Origin: Bacteroidales bacterium UBA4070
GTDB lineage: Bacteria; Bacteroidota; Bacteroidia; Bacteroidales; VadinHA17
NCBI GenBank assembly: GCA_002383485.1
Contig: DFYY01000042.1
Location: 1-64,000, forward strand
Reading direction: 5' to 3'
DNA length: 64,000 nt
Shown: piece after piece, positions 44,730 through 52,631 of the stretch
Layout of the letters: each line of letters begins with the position of its first letter
How positions within the stretch are numbered: the stretch's first letter is position 1
Position numbers and translations under genes: made by a program
Notes under the pieces: generated by a model
Seen by the model: the letters and a program-made list of their open reading frames with translations, nothing else
What the model was told of the DNA's origin: nothing
The model's database searches: none

Positions 44730-44760
44730 CAAAGATAATGAACAATAAAGAAAATACAAA
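44730..44760 (-). promoter_or_regulatory. Perfect-consensus promoter of rpmE
   Basis: Minus-strand TTTG (44757-44760) and TATCTTTG (44730-44737) are separated by exactly 19 bp, the full Bacteroidota consensus TTTG-N19-TAnnTTTG. This is the best promoter I see in the window, as expected for a ribosomal protein gene. Confidence 0.75.
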
Positions 44761-44778
44761 AGGAGTGATAAAAATTTT

Positions 44779-45987
44779 TCAAGCCTCAGCTTTTGCCTCC
44801 CGTTCAGCCTTGTTTTCCTCCATCTCCTCCCTGTACATTTTAAATGGCAGGGTGTCATCCATCATGTACCTGAGGGTGAGGTGCGTCTTTGCCTTGTGTG
44901 CACCCAGGGCTTCGTAGATAGATATCATCTTCGGGTTGAAGTCGCCTACCCATGAGAGCTCCAGCTCCCTGTAAAAGCGTTTTTTGCGGAAGACACGGAA
45001 CAGCTCGAGGAAGATGGCAGACTCGATGCCACTGTTCTGGTAAGAGGGATGTACACCGGCCACGAGAGCCCGGGCACGGGTCATCTCGTGAGTGGTTTTG
45101 TAGTATAGGAACCGGATCTTGTTCCAGAGTGTAAGGCGGCCTTCGAAGTGCCTGAGAATCTGGTTCAGATCAGGGAAGATGATGAAAAAAGCCACCGGTT
45201 TTTCATTATGATAGGCGAACCAGATAAGCTCGGGGTCGATGAAGGCCTTTGCCTGTTGAAGCGTATTCTGCAGACGGGCAGGATCAAGGGGAGTGAAGTC
45301 TTCCTTGAATACTGCCCAGGTAGCGTTATAAATCTCAACCATGTCGGCTGCGATTTTTTCGCGCTGCGAATACTCGAAATGGCGGTAGGCATAGCCCGGA
45401 CGCCTTGATATCCACTCGGCAATCTTTCTGAACCGCTCGGGGAAAACCTCCACGGAAGCAACATCCTTGTGGTAGCTGTACTGTTCGAAATAGGTCCTGA
45501 ATCCGTACTCCTCGAAATATTTCCGGTAATAGGTCTTATTGTAGGGCATGCCGAACCCCGGACGGGTGAAACCCTCAACCAGGAGTCCCCAGTAATTGTC
45601 GTTCTCCCCGAAGTTGATGGGACCATCCATTGCCTTCATCCCTCTGTCCGTCAGCCATTTTCTGGCAGTGTCAAAGAGCATGAAGGCTGCCTCGCGCGAC
45701 TCGCTGACTTCGAAGAAGCCTAGTCCTCCTGTAGGTTGCCGGTTGGCCTTTGACCGTACCTCATCAATGAATGCGGCTACCCTGCCGATGGTTGCTCCGT
45801 CATCGTCCGAAAGTATCCAGCGGATGGCTTCACCATGCCTGAATGCTGCATTGCGTGATGGATCGAACACAGACTCCGTCTCGCTGTCAAGAGGACAGAC
45901 CCAGTTCGGATCCCCTTTGTAAAGCCTTTTAGGGAACTCTATGAACTCCCTCTTAAGGGCTTTCGTTGTCACTTCGGCAATATTCAT
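44779..45987 (-). CDS. GNAT-like N-acyltransferase family protein, substrate unknown
   Basis: A 402-residue cytoplasmic protein. Residues about 55-160 and 235-370 show acyl-CoA N-acyltransferase-like strands (GATIGRVAAFIDE, EKPVAFFIIFPDLNQIL, ARALVAGVHPSYQNSGIESAIFLEL), suggesting two GNAT-like halves. The V-H-P-S-Y-Q-N-S-G-I segment resembles an acetyl-CoA pyrophosphate loop. The C terminus is highly charged (EEMEENKAEREAKAEA). Such double-GNAT proteins are known in this phylum without a defined substrate. It lies five bases after a class V aminotransferase gene, so the two may act on the same molecule. Confidence 0.7.
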   Translation of the reverse strand: MNIAEVTTKALKREFIEFPKRLYKGDPNWVCPLDSETESVFDPSRNAAFRHGEAIRWILSDDDGATIGRVAAFIDEVRSKANRQPTGGLGFFEVSESREAAFMLFDTARKWLTDRGMKAMDGPINFGENDNYWGLLVEGFTRPGFGMPYNKTYYRKYFEEYGFRTYFEQYSYHKDVASVEVFPERFRKIAEWISRRPGYAYRHFEYSQREKIAADMVEIYNATWAVFKEDFTPLDPARLQNTLQQAKAFIDPELIWFAYHNEKPVAFFIIFPDLNQILRHFEGRLTLWNKIRFLYYKTTHEMTRARALVAGVHPSYQNSGIESAIFLELFRVFRKKRFYRELELSWVGDFNPKMISIYEALGAHKAKTHLTLRYMMDDTLPFKMYREEMEENKAEREAKAEA

Positions 45988-45992
45988 ATCTG

Positions 45993-47483
45993 TCAGTCCT
46001 GAAGGTTAAACCATGAGCATACTTTTTCCCTGCCTTCACCGGTCTCATCACGATGGGTGAACTCGTTGGTCCGCCGGTTGTATATATAATCAGTGCTCCA
46101 CTCTGAAGCATTGTCTCTTATCTCCTGCAGGGCGGCAATAACGGTTTCAAGTTCGGCATCAGTCATAGTCGGGTGTACCGACAGGCGGACCCAGCCGGGT
46201 TTTTCGGAGAGGTCTCCCCTGTTGATCATCTCGGTAATGCGGTGGCTGTGGTCATAGGTCACATCCAGCAGGTAGTGTCCATAGGTGCCGGCACATGCAC
46301 ATCCGCCGCGGACCTGTATTCCATAACGGTCACTGAGCAGCTTAACCACCAGGTTATAATGCAGTCCGTCAATGTAGAAGGAGACGGCACCCAACCTGTG
46401 CCTGATGTCTGGTGCCAGGATATGCAGTCCGGAGATGGCTTCCAGGCCGCTGAAGGTGCGCTCCAGCAATTGCTCCTCGCGTACCATTACATTTTCAGTT
46501 CCCATCTGCTCCTTGAGCCTGATGGCCATCGCAGCTCGTATCATCTGCAGGAATCCCGGCGTGCCGCCGTCCTCGCGTGACTCGATGCTGTCAACATACT
46601 TGTACTCACCCCACGGATTGGTCCAGTCAACCGTGCCTCCCCCGGGCTGATCGGGGGCGGAGGATTTGTAGAGCGATTTGTTAAAAATCATTATGCCTGA
46701 CGAGCCCGGACCGCCCAGGAATTTGTGGGGCGAAAAGAAGATGGCGTCAAGCTTCTGCAGCGGATCAGCAGGATGCATGTTTATATCAACATAGGGCGCC
46801 GAGGCGGCAAAGTCAACGAAGCAGAGACCACCATGGCTGTGCATTATCCTGGCCAGCTCATGATAGGGAGTAAATACCCCGGTTACATTCGAGCATGCAG
46901 AAAATGATCCGATCTTGAATTTCCTGTCGCTGTATTTTTCCAGTGCTTTTTCCAGGTTGCCAGGATCAACGGTGAGGCCGGCTCCCGGTTCAATTATGAC
47001 TACATCGGCCAATGTCTCGTACCATGAAGTCTGGTTAGAGTGGTGTTCAATATGTGTGATGAAGACCACCGGGCGGTCAGTGTCAGCCAGGCATCGGGCC
47101 GTTTTCGGGTAACTGCAGCCCTTGAGGCCCAGTATCCGCTGAAACTTGTTGATCACAGCTGTCATGCCGGCCCCTGCAGCAATCAGCACATCGTCAGGGC
47201 CCGCATTGACATGCATCTTTATTATCTCCTGTGCATGATGATATGCCCAGGTCATCATAGAGCCGGTTTCGGACGTCTCGGTGTGGGTGTTGCCCACAAA
47301 GGGACCGAAAGAGCCGGTCATCCTTTCCTCAATGGGGCCGTAGAGGCGACCGCTCGCTACCCAGTCACAATAAATTACTTTTTTCCGTCCGTACGGTGTG
47401 TTGTACTCCTGGTCAATCCCCACGATGTTTTTCCTGAACTTGCGGAAATACTCCTCCGCCGGCCGGTTGTTAATTGTCATCAT
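45993..47483 (-). CDS. Class V aminotransferase / cysteine desulfurase-like PLP enzyme
   Basis: PLP-dependent enzyme of fold type I. The 496-residue protein has the Lys Schiff-base motif SPHKFLGGPG near 240, an upstream D-x-A-A segment (VDFAASAPYVDI) and a cysteine-bearing loop RGGCACAGTYGH near 385-396, which in desulfurases holds the reactive Cys. Extra C-terminal sequence of about 50 residues sets it apart from IscS/SufS, and no sufBCD or iscU gene is near. Lyase or aminotransferase activity on an unknown substrate is likely. Two adjacent ATG codons (47483, 47480) precede the conserved part. It is probably co-transcribed with the GNAT-like gene. Confidence 0.82.
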   Translation of the reverse strand: MMTINNRPAEEYFRKFRKNIVGIDQEYNTPYGRKKVIYCDWVASGRLYGPIEERMTGSFGPFVGNTHTETSETGSMMTWAYHHAQEIIKMHVNAGPDDVLIAAGAGMTAVINKFQRILGLKGCSYPKTARCLADTDRPVVFITHIEHHSNQTSWYETLADVVIIEPGAGLTVDPGNLEKALEKYSDRKFKIGSFSACSNVTGVFTPYHELARIMHSHGGLCFVDFAASAPYVDINMHPADPLQKLDAIFFSPHKFLGGPGSSGIMIFNKSLYKSSAPDQPGGGTVDWTNPWGEYKYVDSIESREDGGTPGFLQMIRAAMAIRLKEQMGTENVMVREEQLLERTFSGLEAISGLHILAPDIRHRLGAVSFYIDGLHYNLVVKLLSDRYGIQVRGGCACAGTYGHYLLDVTYDHSHRITEMINRGDLSEKPGWVRLSVHPTMTDAELETVIAALQEIRDNASEWSTDYIYNRRTNEFTHRDETGEGREKVCSWFNLQD

Positions 47484-47504
47484 TAATGGCAAATATTACC
47501 GGGT

Positions 47505-47512
47505 CAAATATA
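47505..47512 (-). promoter_or_regulatory. Promoter -7 element of the aminotransferase/GNAT pair
   Basis: Minus-strand TATATTTG matches TAnnTTTG perfectly and ends 21 bp before the ATG at 47483. Confidence 0.5.
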
Positions 47513-47569
47513 ATTCTTTTTGTGATCGGAGACAGAAAGGCAAGTGCATCCTGGCGGCGGTGACAACCG

Positions 47570-48916
47570 TCAATGGATATCTATGATGCGGTGGTCTATC
47601 AGTACGAACAGCAGGATCAGCAGGGAGGAGTATATGAGCCAGCTGGTGAGGGGAATATACTCCTGCGGTTTGATCTTCATCTTCTTCCAGACATACCAGA
47701 TGAGAAAGAGCTTCTCCAGGAAGTAGACTATGAAGGTGGCGAGGGCCACTCCTACCACGCCATAAGGTTTGATCAGCCAGAGACTGAGGGGTATGTTTAT
47801 TGCTATCTCCACTGCAGCAGCATACAGAGTAACATTTGTTTTTCGCCGACCTATTACAATTGTCTGCGGGAAGACCAGACGGGGTACAATCAGCACAAGG
47901 TATATCATGAATACGTCAGCACTTCTTGTGAACTCGGGGGTGAATAGTCGCGGATAGACCCATCGTGCCACGAGCATTGTTACCATTGAGATGGGGAAGA
48001 GGTATTTGATGAGCCTGTCTGAGCGCTTCCGGAGCGTACCCAATGCTTCACGCATTCCTTCCCTGGTGCTGAAGCGGGGGAGAAGTGCGTTGCTCAGGCC
48101 GTTGGCGAGAAGCAGTACGAGCGGGAACTCCTTGGCGCCGTAGCGGTACATGGCAAAGACCCCCGGATCGGCATAACGGGCAGAGATTATAATACCGTCA
48201 ATATACTGAGCGGAGCCGCTTATGAGGAAGGTCAGTATCAGGGGCATGCCCACCCTGAGATGTTCACGGATAAAGTCATATGATACTTTCAGGAGTGAGT
48301 AACGGCGCAGCAGGATAATCAGCCACACCCATCTGACGGCCGTGATGGCAAAGAGGCCCCATATGGCACTCTTTTCATCGTAACCGGCGATAACCGGTGC
48401 CAGGACCAGCACCAGCTGGGCCGAGTAGGTATATATTCCGTACTGCAGGATCCGGTGTGGTCTCTTGTTGAGGAGATAAATATATTCTATAAGTGCTACC
48501 GGGTTGCTGAGCAGGATATAGAGCAGCAGCAGGTTTGGGTAAGGAATCTCGGGTTTGCCCTGTGATGACTCCAGCATGAATTTGATCGGTATCCCGAGGA
48601 GGAATACCAGTAGGCTGAAGAAGGAGATCAGGAGGAAGGCGTTATATATTTCAGGTGATTTGCGGCCCTCAGTATAGCCATCTGTCCTGAAGGTCCTGTT
48701 CCGGTTATAAAGGGTCAGTAGGGACTGGATTATTCCCGTGACCCAGAAGAAGCTGAGGAGGCTGGAGATGAAGAGGAAGAGTTCCCAGTTGCCGATCTGG
48801 GGACGAGAGAGGTGGCTCTTGGTAAATATTATACTGATAATGAGGAAGGTGACAAATCTGAGCAGTTGTACGGCCTGCAATCCGGAGATACTATCTATGA
48901 ATTTCAGTTTTGTCAA
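47570..48916 (-). CDS. Polysaccharide/oligosaccharide flippase (MOP superfamily)
   Basis: A 448-residue membrane protein with about 12-14 helices of the Wzx/MATE-like MOP superfamily, which flips lipid-linked sugars across the inner membrane. It opens with a helix typical of the family (SGLQAVQLLRFVTFLIISIIF in part), and the YGAKEFPLVLLLANGLSNALLPR segment near 235-257 is characteristic. No glycosyltransferase or polymerase gene is adjacent, so the lipid-linked substrate cannot be named. It is transcribed alone, 57 bp upstream of the aminotransferase promoter. Confidence 0.87.
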   Translation of the reverse strand: MTKLKFIDSISGLQAVQLLRFVTFLIISIIFTKSHLSRPQIGNWELFLFISSLLSFFWVTGIIQSLLTLYNRNRTFRTDGYTEGRKSPEIYNAFLLISFFSLLVFLLGIPIKFMLESSQGKPEIPYPNLLLLYILLSNPVALIEYIYLLNKRPHRILQYGIYTYSAQLVLVLAPVIAGYDEKSAIWGLFAITAVRWVWLIILLRRYSLLKVSYDFIREHLRVGMPLILTFLISGSAQYIDGIIISARYADPGVFAMYRYGAKEFPLVLLLANGLSNALLPRFSTREGMREALGTLRKRSDRLIKYLFPISMVTMLVARWVYPRLFTPEFTRSADVFMIYLVLIVPRLVFPQTIVIGRRKTNVTLYAAAVEIAINIPLSLWLIKPYGVVGVALATFIVYFLEKLFLIWYVWKKMKIKPQEYIPLTSWLIYSSLLILLFVLIDHRIIDIH

Positions 48917-49027
48917 ACTTCTCTCTTCTTGAATCTGAAACGCTTTGAGGCGGCAATAATTGTACCGCTCTTTTTTACCCGGCTAAGTTACGATTTGGAT
49001 GAAACGTCAACAAAATAAAAATAAGTT

Positions 49028-49058
49028 TTTGCAAAATGGGAATTTTGCTGTTTATTTG
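49028..49058 (+). promoter_or_regulatory. Promoter of tRNA-His
   Basis: TTTG (49028-49031) and TTTATTTG (49051-49058) are separated by exactly 19 bp; the -7 element deviates from TAnnTTTG at one base. The tRNA begins 15 bp later. An inverted repeat GCAAAAT/ATTTTGC lies between the boxes. Confidence 0.5.
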
Positions 49059-49072
49059 CACTCCGTAAAACG

Positions 49073-49146
49073 GTGGTTGTAGCTCAGTTGGTTAGAGCGC
49101 CAGATTGTGGATCTGGAGGTCGCCGGTTCGAACCCGGTCTTCCACC
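49073..49146 (+). tRNA. tRNA-His (GTG)
   Basis: The cloverleaf is complete: D arm GCTC/GAGC, anticodon stem CCAGA/TCTGG with loop TTGTGGA (anticodon GTG), and T arm with TTCGAAC. Position 73 is C and the base before the gene (49072) is G, matching the G-1:C73 pair that marks histidine tRNA. The acceptor stem has two adjacent T-T mismatches (49077/49141 and 49078/49140). CCA is not encoded. Confidence 0.95.
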
Positions 49147-49278
49147 CTGTCAGAAAAGGCTGCCCCTGGCAAATGCCAGAGGCGGCTATTTTTTTAGGTC
49201 AGAGATGAAGCTTGCTTCAGAACTGGACTAAAAAAATTTAGCCGCAGAATGCCGCAGGCATGCAGCCTTTTCTGACAG
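49147..49278. repeat. 132-bp symmetric palindromic element abutting tRNA-His
   Basis: The 17-mer CTGTCAGAAAAGGCTGC (49147-49163) is repeated exactly in reverse complement at 49262-49278. Inside, 49182-49211 and 49214-49245 form a second, imperfect inverted repeat of about 30 bp (GCGGCTATTTTTTTAGG against CTAAAAAAATTTAGCCGC). The tip is TGAAGC-TT-GCTTCA. All layers share the same centre at 49212.5. The stretches between outer and inner arms each form their own small hairpin. The element begins at the base after C73 of the tRNA. Confidence 0.85.
49164..49197 (+). terminator. Probable terminator of tRNA-His
   Basis: CTGGCA-AA-TGCCAG forms a perfect 6-bp stem, extended by outer pairs, and is followed by GCGGCTA and seven T. 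It lies in the left arm of the palindromic element, which may thus double as the tRNA terminator. Confidence 0.6.
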
Positions 49279-49366
49279 CAGTGCCCCCCATCCGGCTCAC
49301 CGCACGAGCCCTGCGAGTGCGGTAACCCGGTAGCAGCCTTTTCTGACAGAAGTATCTCCCATACGG
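49262..49366 (+). repeat. Direct repeat with a third copy of the 17-mer
   Basis: GCAGCCTTTTCTGACAG occurs at 49262-49278 and 49333-49349, 71 bp apart. The similarity runs on for another 15 bases (nAGTnnnnCCCATnCGG-like). Between the copies CCGCAC and GTGCGG form a further hairpin. Together with the inverted copy at 49147 this makes three copies within about 200 bp. Confidence 0.8.
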
Positions 49367-49531
49367 AAAATACTTGATGTGCGCTTTGATACAGGAATCC
49401 AGGCCCCCTCATTTAGTACGTATACATACTTATTAATAATATAGAGCATCATTTTTCCCCTTATCCGTGCAGATATAAAAAAATATTTTCATACATTGCA
49501 CCACTAGAATTTTAACCTAAATCTAAGTCGT
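49350..49531. other. Untranslated region before the SusC gene
   Basis: No gene is seen here. The stretch becomes AT-rich toward the SusC start and contains a GTATAC-centred palindrome near 49420. I find no convincing TAnnTTTG element and no sigma or anti-sigma gene, so the control of the SusC/SusD cluster is not visible. Confidence 0.5.
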
Positions 49532-52500
49532 ATGAAGAAACTATTTCTGTTCTTTGTTTTGTTTGTGTTAGCAGGTGCAAGCACCCTGTGGGCACAGACA
49601 AAAGTCATTACAGGTACGGTTACCTCCGCTACGGAGGGGGAAGGAGCAATTCCCGGAGTATCTGTGTTTGTCAAAGGCACTACCATTGCTACATCAACAG
49701 ATGTAAACGGCAGGTACCAGCTGACAGTTCCCGAAGATGCAGCAACTCTTGTCTTCTCCTTTATAGGGATGAAGCAAAAAGAGGAAAGCATCGCCGGACG
49801 TTCGGTTGTTAACTGCGTGATGGAGTCTGACGTGGTCGGGCTGAGTGAGGTTGTTGTAACCGCACTTGGTATCAAGAGAGAGAAGAGGGAGATCACCTAC
49901 CAGACCCAGAAGGTTGACAATGCAGAACTGGCAGCAGCCCAGCCGACGAGAGCCGCAAGTGCACTCGCAGGTAAGGTTGCAGGTCTGCAGATCAACGTAC
50001 AGGACAACAGTGTTAACCCTACTACCCAGATCATCTTAAGAGGTCTCCGTTCAATATCATCGGACAACCAGGCACTGGTTGTAATCGACGGTGTTATTGC
50101 ATCGCTGGGCGCTTTTGATGACCTTAACCCCAATGACATCGCTGACCTCAGCATCCTCAAGGGTGCAACCGCAGCAGCACTTTACGGCTCAAACGCAGCC
50201 AACGGTGCTATCGTGGTAACCACCAAGAAGGGCCAGGCAGGCGATAAGATCACCGTGGGTATCAACTCATCATATACCGCTGAGAAGGTGGCCTACATGC
50301 CCGACTTCCAGACAGAATACGGTACAGGATGGGAAGGCGCCTATGACGCAGTTGAGAATACCAACTGGGGTCCCCGCTTCGACGGAACCCTCCGCCAGAT
50401 CGGCCCCACATGGCCGGACGGAACATACCAGGCCGTTCCCTATGCACCGGTGAAGGATAACCTGCTTGCATTCTTCAACACCGGACATAACTTCAACAAC
50501 ACAATCTACCTCAGCGGCAGCCACGAGACAAGTAAATTCTACGTCTCAGTAGGTGACCAGAGGGCATCAGGCATCGTTCCTGACGACACCTACCAGAGGA
50601 ATACCGTCAGGGTCAACGCCAGCAAGAAAGTAGGCAACGTTGAACTTTCGCTCAACTCCAGCTTCTTCAAGGATGAGCAGGACGTGGTCGGTAGCACAAT
50701 CGGTGACCAGGACAGGCCTCTCTACTGGTTCCTGCTGAACACCTCGGCAAACATTCCGCTGGCACGCTACTCGGACTGGAGGAATGACCTTTATGCAACG
50801 CCCGACGGTTACTACAACGCATACTATCAGAACCCCTACTGGGCAGTCGGTACAAACAGAAACAACCAGAAATCGAACAGACTCAACGGCAACGTACAGA
50901 TGTCATGGGATCCGCTCAACTGGCTTAATGTTACCGCCAGGATCGGGACCAACACCTACTGGAGCAGCGGCAAGAACTGGAGAGCATCACAGACCTATGA
51001 TCCGTATCTGCAGCCTTCAGCCGGAGCAGTTTCATCATTTGTGACCGACAATGAATCACAGTCATCCGAGATCATCGAGGACCTCCTTGTAACAGGAACC
51101 TTCGAATTCGGCGATTTCTCGCTGAAGTCTATCCTCGGTGCATCAAACTACAACTATGTATATCGCTACAGCAGCATCAGGGCTGATAACCTAAGTATCC
51201 CTGGCTTCTACGATATATCCAACGGTACAGGTACACCGACCGTCAGCGCTGATGCATCGCAGGAAGTCAACTTCGGCTTCTTCGGTGACTTCACGCTTGG
51301 GTACCGCAATTTCCTCTACCTGAACTTTTCGGGAAGGAATGACTGGACATCAACACTGGCAAAAGGAAACAATAACTACTTCTACCCGGGCTTCGGTATC
51401 TCATTCGTTCTTACGGATGCAATCGACGCTCTCAAGAACAACAATTTACTTTCATATGCCAAGCTGACTGCATCGAACTCTACGGTTTACAATGACCTGG
51501 GGGCATATGCAATCAACGAGAGATACAGCAAGCACGGAGCATTCCCGTACGGTGAGGTCAACGGTTTCGTACTCAGCAGCACAACTGTTGATGCCAACAT
51601 CAAGAAAGAGAAACTGAACACCACCGAATTCGGTGCCAACCTGGGTCTCTTCCAGTCAAGGATCATGATCGACGCATCATACTTCCTGACGACTACAACT
51701 GACCTTATCACATACACCACGCCGTCAGTCTCTTCAGGATCAACTTCGTTCCTTACAAACATCGGTTCACTCAAGGGCTCCGGATGGGAAGTTTCACTTG
51801 GTGGCTCAATCATCAAGGCAAAGGATTTCTCATGGGATGCAAGCCTGAACTACTCAACCATGACAACCATCGTGGAGGAGATTTACGAAGGTCTTGATGA
51901 GGTTGCAGTAGGTGCATGGGCACAGTATGGCGTTTATGCCATCGTTGATATGGAATATCCGCAGCTGAAGGCCAATACCTACGTAAGAGACCCGCAGGGC
52001 AGGATTGTAATTGATCCGTCAACTGGCTTCCCAAGGCAGAATGCTGCTCTTGAATCAATGGGCAGAACAACTCCAAAGCATATCTTCGGTCTGAACACCT
52101 CACTGAAGGCATTCGGATTCACTGTAGCAACCACAATCGACTACAGAACAGGCCACGTGTTCTACGCACAGGGTCAGGATGCAATGGAATTTGTCGGCAG
52201 GTCAATGGCTAGCGTATCTGCAAACAGGCAGGATTTCGTGATCCCGAATTCGGTAATCGAGACCAGCCCGGGTGTTTATGTTGAGAACACAAACATTCCT
52301 GTTCAGAACGGTCGTCAGAGCTACTGGACCGATACCTATAATGATGTTAAGGAGAACTACGTTGTAGATGCAACAGCTCTTAAGATAAGGGAACTGTCTG
52401 TTTCTTACACCCTTCCGTCAGCTCTTATCAAGAGTACTCCTCTCCAGAAGGTATCTGTCGGCTTCATTGCCAGGAACCTCTACACTCTCCTTCCCGGAGA

Positions 52501-52618
52501 AAACTCGTTCTCAGACCCTGAGTTCAATAACTCGAACAGCAACACGATCGGGGTTGGCGGTTACTTCCAGATGCCTCCGACAAGATCGTTTGGCGTGAAC
52601 TTAAACATAGAATTTTAA
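49532..52618 (+). CDS. SusC/RagA-family TonB-linked outer-membrane transporter
   Basis: Large barrel that imports oligomers together with its SusD lid. The 1028-residue protein has a signal peptide (1-21), a carboxypeptidase-like regulatory domain (about 24-95), a TonB-box region (SEVVVTALGIKREKR), a plug with LRGLRSISSDNQALVVIDG in part and LKGATAAALYGSNAANGAI, and a barrel ending in FGVNLNIEF with the terminal Phe. It leads a four-gene unit with SusD and two lipoproteins. No glycosidase, peptidase or regulator accompanies it, so the ligand is open. Confidence 0.96.
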   Translation: MKKLFLFFVLFVLAGASTLWAQTKVITGTVTSATEGEGAIPGVSVFVKGTTIATSTDVNGRYQLTVPEDAATLVFSFIGMKQKEESIAGRSVVNCVMESDVVGLSEVVVTALGIKREKREITYQTQKVDNAELAAAQPTRAASALAGKVAGLQINVQDNSVNPTTQIILRGLRSISSDNQALVVIDGVIASLGAFDDLNPNDIADLSILKGATAAALYGSNAANGAIVVTTKKGQAGDKITVGINSSYTAEKVAYMPDFQTEYGTGWEGAYDAVENTNWGPRFDGTLRQIGPTWPDGTYQAVPYAPVKDNLLAFFNTGHNFNNTIYLSGSHETSKFYVSVGDQRASGIVPDDTYQRNTVRVNASKKVGNVELSLNSSFFKDEQDVVGSTIGDQDRPLYWFLLNTSANIPLARYSDWRNDLYATPDGYYNAYYQNPYWAVGTNRNNQKSNRLNGNVQMSWDPLNWLNVTARIGTNTYWSSGKNWRASQTYDPYLQPSAGAVSSFVTDNESQSSEIIEDLLVTGTFEFGDFSLKSILGASNYNYVYRYSSIRADNLSIPGFYDISNGTGTPTVSADASQEVNFGFFGDFTLGYRNFLYLNFSGRNDWTSTLAKGNNNYFYPGFGISFVLTDAIDALKNNNLLSYAKLTASNSTVYNDLGAYAINERYSKHGAFPYGEVNGFVLSSTTVDANIKKEKLNTTEFGANLGLFQSRIMIDASYFLTTTTDLITYTTPSVSSGSTSFLTNIGSLKGSGWEVSLGGSIIKAKDFSWDASLNYSTMTTIVEEIYEGLDEVAVGAWAQYGVYAIVDMEYPQLKANTYVRDPQGRIVIDPSTGFPRQNAALESMGRTTPKHIFGLNTSLKAFGFTVATTIDYRTGHVFYAQGQDAMEFVGRSMASVSANRQDFVIPNSVIETSPGVYVENTNIPVQNGRQSYWTDTYNDVKENYVVDATALKIRELSVSYTLPSALIKSTPLQKVSVGFIARNLYTLLPGENSFSDPEFNNSNSNTIGVGGYFQMPPTRSFGVNLNIEF

Positions 52619-52631
52619 AACAGAATAGTTT

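Noticed and set aside
45993..47483. IscS/SufS cysteine desulfurase for iron-sulfur cluster assembly
   Set aside because: The Cys loop is suggestive but the protein is about 90 residues longer than IscS and there are no cluster-assembly genes nearby.
49147..49366. CRISPR array or integrative element at tRNA-His
   Set aside because: The repeats are too few, are inverted as well as direct, and have no regular spacers; no integrase or cas gene is found next to them.
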